From NCBI RefSeq assembly GCF_963678975.1, contig NC_089273.1, forward strand, positions 24,694,356 through 24,758,355: 64,000 nucleotides of DNA. Direction: 5' to 3'. The stretch's first letter is position 1. Each line of letters begins with the position of its first letter. The position numbers were made by a program, and so were the translations under genes. The DNA comes from Dysidea avara. Taxonomy: Eukaryota > Porifera > Demospongiae > Dictyoceratida > Dysideidae. Positions 47,952-58,900 of this stretch are shown here, one piece after another. The notes under the pieces are model-generated. The model worked only from the letters and a program-made list of their open reading frames with translations. It did not search any database and was not told the origin of the DNA.

Positions 47952-48234
47952 ACACAGAAAATTAGAATTTTCAACTAGAGTAGGGACCATAGCACATCGA
48001 TAAAAAGTAGTGAAACAAGTTGGAGGAATCCATGATATTAAATCACAATAAAACAATAAGAAGTGTTATATCTCTACTGTGGATTTCCGTTATGGTATCT
48101 TGAGCACAGTAGGGATATAACACTTTTTATTGTTTACTGTGATTTAATATCATGGACTCCTCCAACTTGTTTCAGTACTTTTATCGATGTACTATGGTCC
48201 CTACTCTAGTTGAAAATTCCAAATTTTTCTGTGT
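47952..48234. mobile_element. Palindrome P3, 130-bp arms
   Basis: 47952-48081 and 48105-48234 are inverted copies around a 23-bp centre. Outer ends read ACACAGAAAA; an arm motif is TCAACTAGAGTAGGGACCAT. Single arms of the same family occur at 33003-33105 and 62431-62497. There is no coding content. Confidence 0.9.
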
Positions 48235-48357
48235 ACTTGTTTGTTAATTTTTTTTTGTAAATAATTATTATGACTGGTGAACTCACATATACTACATCTG
48301 AAATGGCACCACATGTCCCAGCTACATCAGTTATCATCTGAAAAGTGAAGTATCCTT

Positions 48358-48555
48358 ATGCTTCATTGTCAGCTATGTTCAACTTGTTACACAGCAGTAC
48401 AAATCAAGAACTCTTCGAAAAGCACCTCTGCAATCAAAATAGCTACTATGAATAATACGGCTGATTTCTGTTACGAAGAGAATCTATCATGTGCTACCAC
48501 CAAATCAACACTTTTTGCTGTCAACAAAGATGAATTAGACTCAAAGGAGGATACT
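48358..48555 (+). other. Possible coding exon, identity unknown
   Basis: An open frame reads through MNNTADFCYEENLSCATTK and VNKDELDSKED and then meets a strong donor, ACTG|GTAAGTCC at 48555. The composition is protein-like and it is not part of a recognised repeat. No acceptor or partner exon could be assigned with confidence. Confidence 0.25.
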
Positions 48556-48935
48556 GGTAAGTCCATAGAGAACATGTTATAATTACTATGGTATGCCAAA
48601 AAGCACCCCTCGGGCTGAAGCAACATCGAATGGTGAAAAATCAAGCCCGTAACCTTAGCCGTTATCGAGTTATACTTATCTGAAAGCATCAGTCAGTTAC
48701 TTACTTAGTCAGTCAGCAGAAAATTCCATTAAATTAACTTCTTAAAAATTCCGTAGCAACTTTTAGAAGGCGTTTTGGCTTGATTTGAAAGCATCTTTGG
48801 GCTTAGTTTGACCTAACCAATAGTGCTTCATTGTCATCTGGGAAAACTGAGGCTGGATTTTGGGTGATGTTATTTCATGGGCCACACCTACTCCTTTGTG
48901 GTTTCTACTATACATTACTATTGTACTGTTTGATG

Positions 48936-49162
48936 TGTGACTGGATTTGACAAAACCAGGCTTCCACACACATCCAGCTATGTTATTTTAAAAGGCATAA
49001 CTCAATGCTATCACTTTCAAATTTTGGCCTGTTATTGCTCAATGCAATAAAGAATTGTGTGAAAATTGTGGATCAATAGCATACTGAGTGGTCAAGTTAC
49101 AAGCGGTTGAAGTAAAAGAATTGGATGTGTGTAGAAACCTGGTTTTATCAAATCCAATCACA
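48936..49162. mobile_element. Small inverted-end element, TGTGA...TCACA family
   Basis: TGTGACTGGATTTGACAAAA followed by CCAGGCTTCCACACACATCC at the left end is repeated inverted at the right end with about five mismatches. The ends are about 41 bp and the interior about 145 bp. Related ends occur at 53795, 54453 and 57715. Confidence 0.75.
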
Positions 49163-49512
49163 TATATCTTTGCACTAATATGTATAACCTTTTATATTCT
49201 TAAGGTAGACATCCCCATGTACATAATCAATCTGAAGTGTTTTGTTTGTTTATTTTTATTTTCAATTTACTCAACACAAACTCTTAATATATGTGACAGG
49301 TACCATATCGCATCCCCCACTATGGGAGGGTATAAACAGAATGGACTACTGGAATAGTGGAATGGAATTTCTTAAAGCTCAATATCATAATTTTTTACAT
49401 CCAAATAATTACAACTCCTCCCCTTAAGTACACAAATAAATAGGATTCCCCATTGAAGTTAGGTCATTTAGCATGCTTTTCCTCACCACGACACTTGTAT
49501 GACTCATAACTC

Positions 49513-49892
49513 TAGAACTGAGCGATAGTGGCAATTAATCAATTATCATGATTGCTAGTAACAATTGTGATCTTGATAGTATACTATTGTACTATCGTGA
49601 TATCTGTGCTTGGAAAAGATGATAATGTTGAAGTTCAGAAAACTGTAAAAGATCAGTAGCTTGAGCATGGACAACAAAGATAACAGCTGTAATGCTGACA
49701 CATAACAGTTTTTAGTGGAGTGTCAGAAAAGCAGATGTGTGGTGTGTACATATTTGGAGTATTCAAGTGTTTGTGTATATGAGATTAAGTGTCTTTAATA
49801 ACTGCTAGTAACTATCATGATACTATCATTATTGTGATATAAAAATTACTATAAAATCATGATTATGATAGTTGTACTATCGCTAAGCTTTA
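49513..49892. mobile_element. Second hAT-like MITE
   Basis: Ends are TAGAACTGAGCGATAGT and the reverse complement of TAAAGCTTAGCGATAGT. Flanking 8-mers are CATAACTC (49505-49512) and TATAACTC (49893-49900), seven of eight matching. Length (380 bp) and end sequence match the MITE at 1126-1533. It is more diverged and so probably older. Confidence 0.7.
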
Positions 49893-50224
49893 TATAACTC
49901 AATGCTTTTATTACTTGTCTGGACTAACTGTCTGTCACAATGAAGGTTCGGTTCAGTGTGCAGTGTGGCACTGCCACAACTTGCAAGATAATCCTGGCCT
50001 GTTCCAAAGATTTTTGCTTAGGCTTCTACGTTAGTGGTAACCACCTCATACAGGCTCTGCCTTCTGTATTCGCCAGTGTATAACTGGTAAAGTTGATAAT
50101 AAATAAATACTTCAGTGAATGTACTTTTACAATGCATACACGTAATCAGCTAACTAGCTAACTTTTTATCATTTGGAATTGGGAATAAGCAGGAGTCTTC
50201 TTGGTATTCTCAATAAACTGTTAT

Positions 50225-51077
50225 TATGCATGTTCATAATCAAGACACACGGTAGTGTGTCGTGCGGCCCAAGAAGCCGGCGCGTAACACCCGTGAGTAT
50301 ATTGACAGGAAGAAAGAAAACGCAATTTTCGCACCTCCGTAGCTCTGTGCTTCCTTGATGAAACAAGACGATTTTTTCCGTGGACATGCCCTCCAACTGC
50401 AGCACTCCACATTCCAAATTTGAGCGAAATCGCTTCGCGCGTTCCCGAGATATGCGACTTTAAAAATTGGCTCAGTTTCTTCGTTTTTTTCTTCTTATTT
50501 TTCTTTTTCTTGTCGCACACTTACAAAAACTGCTATAAAACTCGAACGCCATATCCGATTGCCTTGAAATTTGGCACACAGAAGGGGGATATAAAGGCGC
50601 ATCTCGGTACCAACTTTGGCTGGAATACCATAAACAGGCAAAGAGTTATGAGCGATTATTCACGAAAAATAACACCAATATGTTGTCACGCCTACAGGGT
50701 AAACCGCGCATGGGAAGAAGCTGAAAATCGGTGGGTGAATAGGTTAACTATTGAACCTCAAACCTTTTGTGGTTTGAAAGAAATCGAGCTAAAAAACAGG
50801 AAGATACAACGAAAAAACCAACAGTGTGTAACAATTACGCAATCGAGATTAGCTAATAAAAAAAAACGACTGCTTGCCACGCCTACCAGATAAACCTCTT
50901 GGGGTAATGCTTTGAAAATCGTTGTACAGATGGAGTAATCATCTTAGAAAGGCTCATCAATGGTGTAGAAGAATCAGACTTAAAGCCACGGAGTTATAAC
51001 ACGAAATCCAACTTGGTGCAGCAAGTGCGAGATCGAGATACTCTAATAGAGCAGTCATCCTAATAGAGCAGTCACTT
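50225..51077. repeat. CpG-richer dispersed repeat leading into the minisatellite
   Basis: It starts with the covarying hairpin (50244-50261) and ends with two tandem copies of the dispersed TCTAATAGAGCAGTCA motif (51037-51077), after which the minisatellite begins. The 157-codon frame at 50420-50893 has a T-rich hydrophobic run and Lys-rich stretches but no domain I recognise; I treat it as repeat DNA. The start matches the context at 33107-33150. Confidence 0.5.
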
Positions 51078-53668
51078 TGAAGAGAATTCAAGAGATCAGC
51101 TAGAAACAAGAAACCTGTATAGAGATCAGCTACACACAAGTCACCCTGTAGAGAGATCAGCTAGAAGAAGTTACCTTGTAGGGAGTTCATGCAACTATGG
51201 AAAGGGATAGTTCAGCTAGAAAAAATCACCTTGTAGAGTTCAGCTACAAAGAAACCACCATTTAGAGAGTTCAGCTACAAACAAATCGCCTTGTGGAGAG
51301 ATCAATAGAAGAAGTTGCCTTGCAGAGAGTTCAGCTACAAAGAAACCATCATGTAGAGAGTTCAGCTACAAACAAATCTCCCTGTAGAGAGATTAGCTAG
51401 AAGAAGTTACCTTGTCGAGAGTTCTGCTACAAAGAAACCATCATGTAGAGAGTTCAGCTACAAACAAATCTCCCTGTAGAGAGATCAGCTAGAAGAAGTT
51501 ACCTTGTAGAGAGTTCAGCTTCAAACAAATCACCCTGTAGAAAGATCAGCTAGAAGAGGTCACCTTGTAGAGAGTTCAGTTACAAAGAAACCACAATGTA
51601 GAGAGCTCAGCTACAAACTAGTGACTTTGTAGAGACATCAGCTAGAAGAAGTTACCTTGTAGAGAGTTCAGCTACAAAGAAACCATTCTTTAAAGAGCAC
51701 AGCTGCAAACAAATCACCTGTACAGAATTCAGCTACAAATAAATCACCCTGTAGAGAGATCAGCTAGAAAAAGTTAACTTGTAGAGAGTTCAGTTACAAA
51801 GAAACCACCATGTAGAGAATTCAGCTACAAACTAGTGACCCTGTAAAGACATCAGCTAGAAGAAGTTATCTTGTAGATAGTTCAGCTACAAGCAAATCAC
51901 CCTGTAGAGAGATCAGCTAGAAGAAGTCACCTTGTAGAAAGTTCAGTTACAAAAAAAAAACACCATGTAGAGAGTTCAGCTACAAACTAGTCACCTTGTA
52001 GAGACATCAGCTAGAAGAAGTTACCTTGTAGAGAGTTCAGCTAAAAAGAAACCATTCTGTTTAGAGCTCAGCTGCAAACAAATCACCTGTACAGAATTCA
52101 GCTACAAACAAATCATCCTGTACAGAGGTCAGCTAGAAGAAATTACCTTGTACATAGTTCAGCTACAAAGAAACCACCAAGTAGAGAGTTCAGCTGCAAA
52201 GAAATCATCCTGTATAAAATTCTGCCACAAACAATTGCCCTGTAGAAAGATCAGTTAGAAGAAGTTACCTTTTAGAGAGTTCAGCTACAAAGAAACCATT
52301 CTGTAAAGAGCTCAGCTGCAAACAAATCACCTGTACAGAATTCAGCTACAAACAAATCACCCTGTAGAGAGATCAGCTAGAAGAAGTTACCTTGTAGAGA
52401 GTTCAGCTACAAAGAAACCACCATGTAGAGAGTTCAGCTGCAAAGAAATCACCCCTGTATAAAATTCTGCCACGAACAAATTGCCCTGTAGAAAGATCAG
52501 TTAGAAGAAGTTACCTTTTAGAGAGTTCAGCTACAAAGAAACCATTCTGTAAAGAGCTCAGCTGCAAACAAATCACCTGTACACAATTCAGCTACAAACA
52601 AATCACCCTGTAGAGAGATCAGCTAGAAGAAATTACTTTGTAGAGAGTTCAGCTACAAAGAAACCACCATGTAGAGAGTTCAGCTGCAAAGAAATCACCC
52701 TGTATAAAATTCTGCTTCAAGCAAATTGCCCTGTAGAAAGATCAGTTAGAAGAAGTTACCTTGTAGATAGTTCAGCTACAAACAGATCTCCCTGTAGAGA
52801 GATCAGCAAGAAGAAATTACTTTGTAGAGAGTTCAGCTACAAAGAAACCACCAGGTAGAGAGTTCAAATCACCCTGTATAAAATTCTGCCACAAGCAAAT
52901 TGCCCTGTAGAAAGATCAGTTAGAAGAAGTTATCTTGTAGATAGTTCAGCTACAAACAGATCTCCCTGTAGAGAGATCAGCTAGAAGAAATTACCTTGTA
53001 GAGAATTCAGCTACAAAGAAACCACCATGTAGAGAGTTCAGCTGCAAAGAAATCACCCTGTAGAAAATGCAGCCACAAACAAATTGCCCTGTAGAAAGAT
53101 CAGTTAGAAGAAGTTACCTTTTAGAGAGTTCAGCTACAAACAAATCACCCTATTGAAAGATCAGCTAGAAGAAGTCACCATGTAGAGAGTTCAGCTACAA
53201 ACTAGCCACCTTGTAGAGACATCAGCTGGAAAATTTACCTTGTAGAGAGTTTAGCTACAAAGAAACCATTCTGTAAAGAGCTCAGCTGCAAACAAATCAC
53301 CTGTACAGAATTCAGCTACAAACAAATCACCCTGTAGAGAGATCAGCTAGAAGAAATTACCTTGTAGATAGTTCAGCTACAAACATATCACCCTGTAGAT
53401 AGATCAGTTAGAAGAAGTTACTTTGTAGAGAGTTCAGCTACAAAGAAACCATTTTGTAAAGAGCTCAGCTGCAAACAAATCACCTGTACAGAATTCAGCT
53501 ACGAACAAATCACTCTGTAGAGAGATCAGCTAGAAGAAGTTACCTTGTAGATAGTTCAGCTACAAACAAATCTCCCTGTAGAGAGATCAGCTAGAAGAAA
53601 TTACCTTGTAGAGAGTTCAGCTACAATGAAACCATTATGTAGAGAGTTCAGCTGCAAAGAAATCACCA
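51078..53668. repeat. About 31-bp minisatellite with higher-order units
   Basis: Roughly eighty 30-31-bp monomers of the form GAGAG-TTCAGCTACAAA-...-TGTA. Recurrent subtypes have cores AGATCAGCTAGAAGAAG, TTCAGCTACAAAGAAACC, CTCAGCTGCAAACAAATC and TTCAGCTACAAACAAATC. A four-monomer order of about 122 bp recurs, for example near 51640, 52020, 52265, 52505, 53240 and 53420. The monomer length is not a multiple of three and no frame stays open, so it is non-coding. Confidence 0.9.
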
Positions 53669-53794
53669 CTGCCCAAATTTCAAGGCAATAGCTCTTTCCA
53701 ATCTGAAGTTATCAATTGTCAAAGTTGGCAAATTGGATGTGTGTGGAAGGCCCCTTTTTGCAAATCCAGTCACATATGTATTATATATATAATT

Positions 53795-54453
53795 TGTGAC
53801 CGGATTTCACATAACAAGGCTTCCACACACACAAAATCAAACTTACGTTTTTACCAGAAATGGATTGCTGGCCTAATACACTATCACATTCCACACTGTA
53901 CTTCCTTCAGGACTGGCAAGTCTGGTTTCTGTGGCAGCTTTCTTCCGACCCTGTCAAAGCCACGAGTGGGAGATTGGCGCCATTGAATGGCCATGGCTTT
54001 GTGATAATGGTGTGTAGTGAGCTGGGACTTCACAGAGAGCTCACCAATAGTGTTCTCGGTCAATTTGGAGTGATTTGAGGGCCATGGAGAGCCCAAACTT
54101 GGCCTCTGGATTCCAATCGTCTTCTTACTCCATTTTATACCCGTATATTAAGACCACCATCCACCCCCACCCTCCCACCCTATTACTATCCACCCCCACC
54201 CTCCCACCCTATTACTATCACCTGTGATATTATTACTCACTCGAGAAAAGCTGCCCAAAACAGGGCTAATTTTGGGTATCAGAAATGTATACACCCACTC
54301 AGTGATAGCTAGTAAATAGATGCATACTTGGTGCAAATTTTGTTTGCACAGCTGTAGGCACTGGGAAGTTATTACACAATGATTACTTAAAATCGCCATA
54401 TCTCCTAACGAAGTTTTGTGCGTCGAAGCCGGGTTTTGTCAAATTCAGTCACA
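53795..54453. mobile_element. 659-bp MITE-like element, TGTGA...TCACA ends
   Basis: The left end TGTGACCGGATTTCACATAA and the right end TGTGACTGAATTTGACAAAA (reverse strand) start an imperfect inverted pair of about 40 bp. A further inverted copy of the end (53735-53775) abuts the left side. The interior includes a 29-bp direct duplication (54159-54187 and 54188-54216). No protein-like frame is seen. Confidence 0.6.
54159..54216 (+). repeat. 29-bp tandem duplication
   Basis: Two identical copies of a unit beginning ATCCACCCCCACCCTCCCAC. The strand is strongly C-rich and could stall replication. It lies inside the 53795-54453 element. Confidence 0.9.
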
Positions 54454-54603
54454 TTTGTACATTTACTGATAAAATATTTAAAGTACATTTACTTCATCTT
54501 TTCTTCTTCCTGTAGTAAAGAAAAAAAAACATAGGTTAAAAAAGTCCCAAAGCTGACCATAGGCCGGCTTTGGGGTATACAAATACAAAAAGAAATGAAA
54601 TGT

Positions 54604-54970
54604 AATCCAAAACAGCCAAGCTGTAAAAAAAGTGTGCGGCCCTCAGAAAGGCTATGGTGAAAAAAGATGTGAAATCCAAGGTGGCAGCCAAGAAATGGCT
54701 GTGATGGTAGGTTAATGGTAAAAATTTTAATAACGACAATTCAGGTGAATTTAGCGGCTGTGATGGTAGGTTAATGGTAAAAATTTTAATAACAACAATT
54801 CAGGTGAATTTAGTGGCACAAAAATTCACCTGAATTGTCGTTATTAAATTTTTTACCATTAACCTACCATCACAGCCATTTCTTGGCCACCACCTTGGAT
54901 TTCACATCTTTTTTCACCATAGCCTTTCTGAGGGTCGCACACTTTTTTTACAGCTTGGCTGTTTTGGATT
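54604..54970. mobile_element. Palindromic element with one-sided 59-bp duplication
   Basis: The outer arms starting AATCCAAAACAGCCAAGCTG match inverted up to 54970. The left side contains GGCTGTGATGGTAGG... twice (54697-54755 and 54756-54814), while the right arm has it once. The ends resemble palindrome P1 at 36767. No coding frame. Confidence 0.85.
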
Positions 54971-57900
54971 AGATTGACTTTACAGTACATTTCATTGGTA
55001 AACTATGCCTATGGTGAGGTGAATTATGCCAAAAGAGCTGACTTCAAGGGGAATCCTATTTATCTGCTTACTTAAGATGTACTTATTTGGATGTAAAAAC
55101 TGACATTGAACTTTAAAAATCCATTCTACCATTCCAGTATTTCACCATTCCAGTAGTCCATTCCTCTTTATACACTCCCCTCAAATTATTGTTATTATAT
55201 CATTGCCTAAAATTTCATAGATTCTCATGAACTGAACAGTAACATGTAGAGGATAATGAATTAGACCTATTTAGGAAACAGCTAATTGCATAATCAAAAG
55301 TTTCTTTTACCTACTTACAGTAGGTATTTTGGCCCTGGATTTCCATTTCTTTCCTTGTTGGCAGCTTGTCTTTTGATGGTGTCCCCAGTATATACCACAG
55401 ATGTGACAGAATAGATAGTCTCTTACAAAAAGGAATCCCCCAGTATTATTGCCTTACAAATTACAGAGTTTCCTTCTTGGAGGGAAGGAGGGGATAAAGG
55501 ATGCCCTCATGATACCGATGTGTGGTCCAGACTTTGGCAGATTGTGCACCAATGGTACATACTGTTACATTCAGCTGTCTAATCCCCTCAATATCCTTTT
55601 AAGACTGTTGTACTTAAATTAATCCTTAACATTGTCCTCACATCATGTGGTCTACTGCCCATCCTAGTGAAACAGCTAGGCCATCCTATCTAGTAATTGT
55701 GGTCCTACTGTATGTATGCCACACTGTCACTGCTATCTCCCTGAGACCATCCTTTTAGGAAACCCTATGCTTACCTCATTGTTTTTTCAGACAGCATTCA
55801 TCATGAGGAGGTATCTTCTATTGTTGGCACACTGTCCCTTATAAAGTCAACTGTCTTTAACGTAAAGCTATTTCTTTGGGACTTTCCCTTAAGGGGACCC
55901 CCAATGTTTGTCACACTCTAGCCCTTTAGTGCAGGCATACACAGAGGATTTGGGACCCACCTGTTTTCAAAAGTGAGGAAAAATGGACTATTGATAACAG
56001 TAACTGATTTAATTGGATGGAAAATGCCATAGCTTTGTCATTCTCACTGGCCAGATACCCATAGACTATGTTTCATAACACTAGATGATATTACAAACTC
56101 CCACTTCATGGTGCAGGAATATTACTAAGGGTCCAAGCTATGGCTTAGTTTAGGATGTCATCATTGCTCTCCTTCTATTACAGGGCACTTTGCTGATCAA
56201 TCGTGACTGGATATTGGAAAACCAATACAAATTGCACATAAGAAGTTTCAAGATGAATGGTTCCAATCCATTATACTGTAACTTTCCAAGGGAAGTGAGC
56301 ACGCGTATGAAATTTAAACAAGACATTCATCAATTTATTAACTTTCAGACAACTTATAGGTGCTTGTAGAGTTTCCTGCCAAATAAGATAGAAAATCTGA
56401 GCAGTTGGACAAACCAAGTAGTATCACGAGTGCTCACAAAGGGGTGGATAGTGGGGACAAAATGGTGGGTAGACTTCAAAACAGAAGTCTACCAGGATTG
56501 AAGTCCAGACATGAGATTAAAGGTCTGTGCTGACTCCTTAATGGTTGATATTCAGCAAAAGCAACCCAGAAAATATTTGTCCACAGTGGCGTAGCTACCA
56601 TTGAGGCAATGCTCAACAACAGGCTGAACAGGCTTGAGTTTTGGCACCCCAGATTTTCTACTCAAAATGTTACTAGGCAGTATTTCTGTACCACACATAA
56701 TAGAATCTACGGCTGTAGTACAAAGCAGGGCTAGAACCCCTGGTGACACGGTGCTGGACCACTTTATAGCTACTTGAATTTGCAAAAAGATCAAGATACT
56801 CTAATAGAGCAGTCATCGTAATATACTAGAGCATTCACTATAGAGAATTTAGTATACAAATTATAGCCACTGTTCTCATTACACTGCTTGGTCTAAATCA
56901 ATGTTAATTGTCTTTTCTAAAGTTCCAATGAGTCAACTGTATGGCAATGCACTGAGCTAATTGATCATGCATATCATGCATTAATAGCAGTTACAATCAA
57001 GAAATAGCCTCCGCATGCCATTTCAAAGTATGGCTATGTTTTTGAAACTTTCCTTGATCGAGCATGCCCCCAGACTCCCTAGCTTGACATGCTTAGCACA
57101 TGCAGTTGAGCATCACATGGAAGAGATAATCTTTCACTTAAACATCACATCAGATCAATAAAAGTACAATGTGCATGACTATGACCTCTGTTGCAGTCCT
57201 GACCACTCAAAATATCTCCAGAGTAAGTTAATTGTGTTGAGTGCAATTAAGCTAGTCTAAAATAATGGTAGTATGGTAAACTGTAGCATTGATTAAGCTG
57301 GAGCATTACTTATGACATGTAGAAAAGCTAAGTCTTCTGAAACACCTTCCATCCAACCAGATAGTCAACCTTCAAATGCTGCACCACCAATACTTGAAAG
57401 TATTTGTGAATCAGTTGAGTCGGAGCAGACCTACTCAATTATAATTAGGTCAATGTATAAACTTTGCCTTGGTAAAATTTTTTCCTGGCTACACCACTGG
57501 TCCAACTATATGAGTCCATCCACCTGGGCACCACTAATTCTCGCAAAGCCAGAAACCACCATTCGAGTTTGCCACGCCACTCAGAAAAGGCATCTGCTAT
57601 AACCAGCCTCGACTACTTTGAGTAGTGCTGAGGCTCAAAACCAATAGACTGGTAGTGTAGCTATCCACTGGTGGTGTTAGTTTGATTTTGTGTGATGTAT
57701 GATTTGGATCGGTTTTGTAAAATCTGGTCACAGCTAGTGTAGCAGTTTAGTGCCAACTTGCATCCACCACATTCCTCTGCTGGCAAAACATTAAATTCAG
57801 AGGTGCTGCTAATCCAAGAATTATCAAATAAGCAAGAATCTTCCAGTTCTTTGGCAGGTTGTTTCATGAATTGTGTTATTATATATAGCTACTCATGCTC

Positions 57901-58129
57901 TACATGCAGGGCTGTGTGCTTGTTGTCTCTTCTCCTATTGAGTGACACCCTCAGAGATGGCCTGGAGTAGTGATTCTGCCAGTTTCACGAGTGGGTTTCC
58001 TAGCACTTTTGTTGGTGTTTTATTTTCCTTTGGTTATTCTGTATCCAACATGGCATAAAATCTATTAGCTGGTAATGCCCTATGTAGTGAACAGAGCAGT
58101 GAACCGCACAAAATAACTGGAAACCCAAG
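54971..58129. other. Unassigned DNA
   Basis: No gene is supported. One copy of the dispersed motif lies at 56786-56832 and one TGTGA-type end at about 57695-57735. The frame 57312-57602 is open for 96 codons, but its sequence suggests no family. Confidence 0.3.
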
Positions 58130-58477
58130 TCATGCTGTTGAAATGAAACTAAACTCTTCACACTTACTCTTCCACTGTTTAACATTCACCTCCTCTTGTT
58201 TTAACTGTTCCTGCAACTCAATAATTTGTTGCTCTCTAACTGAGTCAGCAGAACTAACCTCCTGTGAGTTATACTTTAACAATTCCTCATACATTACTCT
58301 AAGCTGAGAATTTTCTACTACAACTCCTTCATATTTCTCCTTCCAAAGGTCTCTCTCCTGCTCTATCTCAACAATAGCCTCTGCATCAGGCTGTATCTGT
58401 AAGAGTTTGACCTCAAGCTCCTGCTTTTCTTTTTGTAAATTATCCAATTGTAGTCTTAATGCCTCAATTGCTGTCAT
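58130..58477 (-). CDS. Coiled-coil protein, possible gag start of an LTR element
   Basis: From ATG 58477 the frame gives about 115 residues of strong coiled coil: MTAIEALRLQLDNLQKEKQE, then an acidic Glu-rich stretch, then REQQIIELQEQLKQEE. Thirty-odd bases upstream on the same strand, TGGGGGCTTGTCC (58510-58522) is one base from the tRNA-Pro primer-binding site used by many LTR elements. It is preceded by TATTACA, which could be an LTR end. The frame ends near a good donor (AGAGTAAGTG, about 58165), so it may be spliced or run into decayed DNA. A host coiled-coil exon is the alternative. Confidence 0.4.
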   Translation of the reverse strand: MTAIEALRLQLDNLQKEKQELEVKLLQIQPDAEAIVEIEQERDLWKEKYEGVVVENSQLRVMYEELLKYNSQEVSSADSVREQQIIELQEQLKQEEVNVKQWKSKCEEFSFISTA

Positions 58478-58524
58478 CTCAAACTTCCTGCTCTTCTTCT
58501 TCTTGGTTAGGACAAGCCCCCAAA

Positions 58525-58900
58525 TGTAATACTCTACTGAGCAAACTACTATTAGAATCACTCTTATTATAACTCAGCATCAGAAGAAGAGAGTACAACA
58601 CACTATTATTGTTTATTTTATACTCACAGTCACAAAGGTTAAGGTTACAATGTCAGGCTGGAAATAACAGGTTTACAATAACAGATACAAGTTTATTACA
58701 ACGATTTTAAATTCAGACTATTGCAAATGTGCTTTTAAGTACCACAATAAGCATGTATCATGAACTTCCATTTGTTCTTGTATTCCATTTTGTTTGCTCC
58801 TAAAACCTTGTACTTATTCCATTTATCATGTCTACGGCTTCCGGTGTGTGAAATAATGTCTGGACACCAAACAATTTCTGGTCTTTTACACCAGTTGTCA
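58525..58900 (-). repeat. Candidate LTR, extent unknown
   Basis: If 58510-58522 is a primer-binding site, an LTR must end at 58525 with ...TATTACA on the minus strand. No second LTR copy is visible within the window in the downstream direction, so this remains a proposal. Confidence 0.25.

Noticed and set aside
50420..50893. 157-codon frame with a hydrophobic Phe/Leu run
   Set aside because: The run comes from a T-rich tract. The surrounding sequence behaves as a dispersed repeat and no domain is visible.
51078..53668. CRISPR array
   Set aside because: There are no unique spacers between constant repeats. Monomers are contiguous, about 31 bp, in ordered subtypes, and the DNA is eukaryotic.
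57312..57602. 96-codon frame
   Set aside because: No domain, no conserved motif, and no neighbouring exon signal beyond chance.
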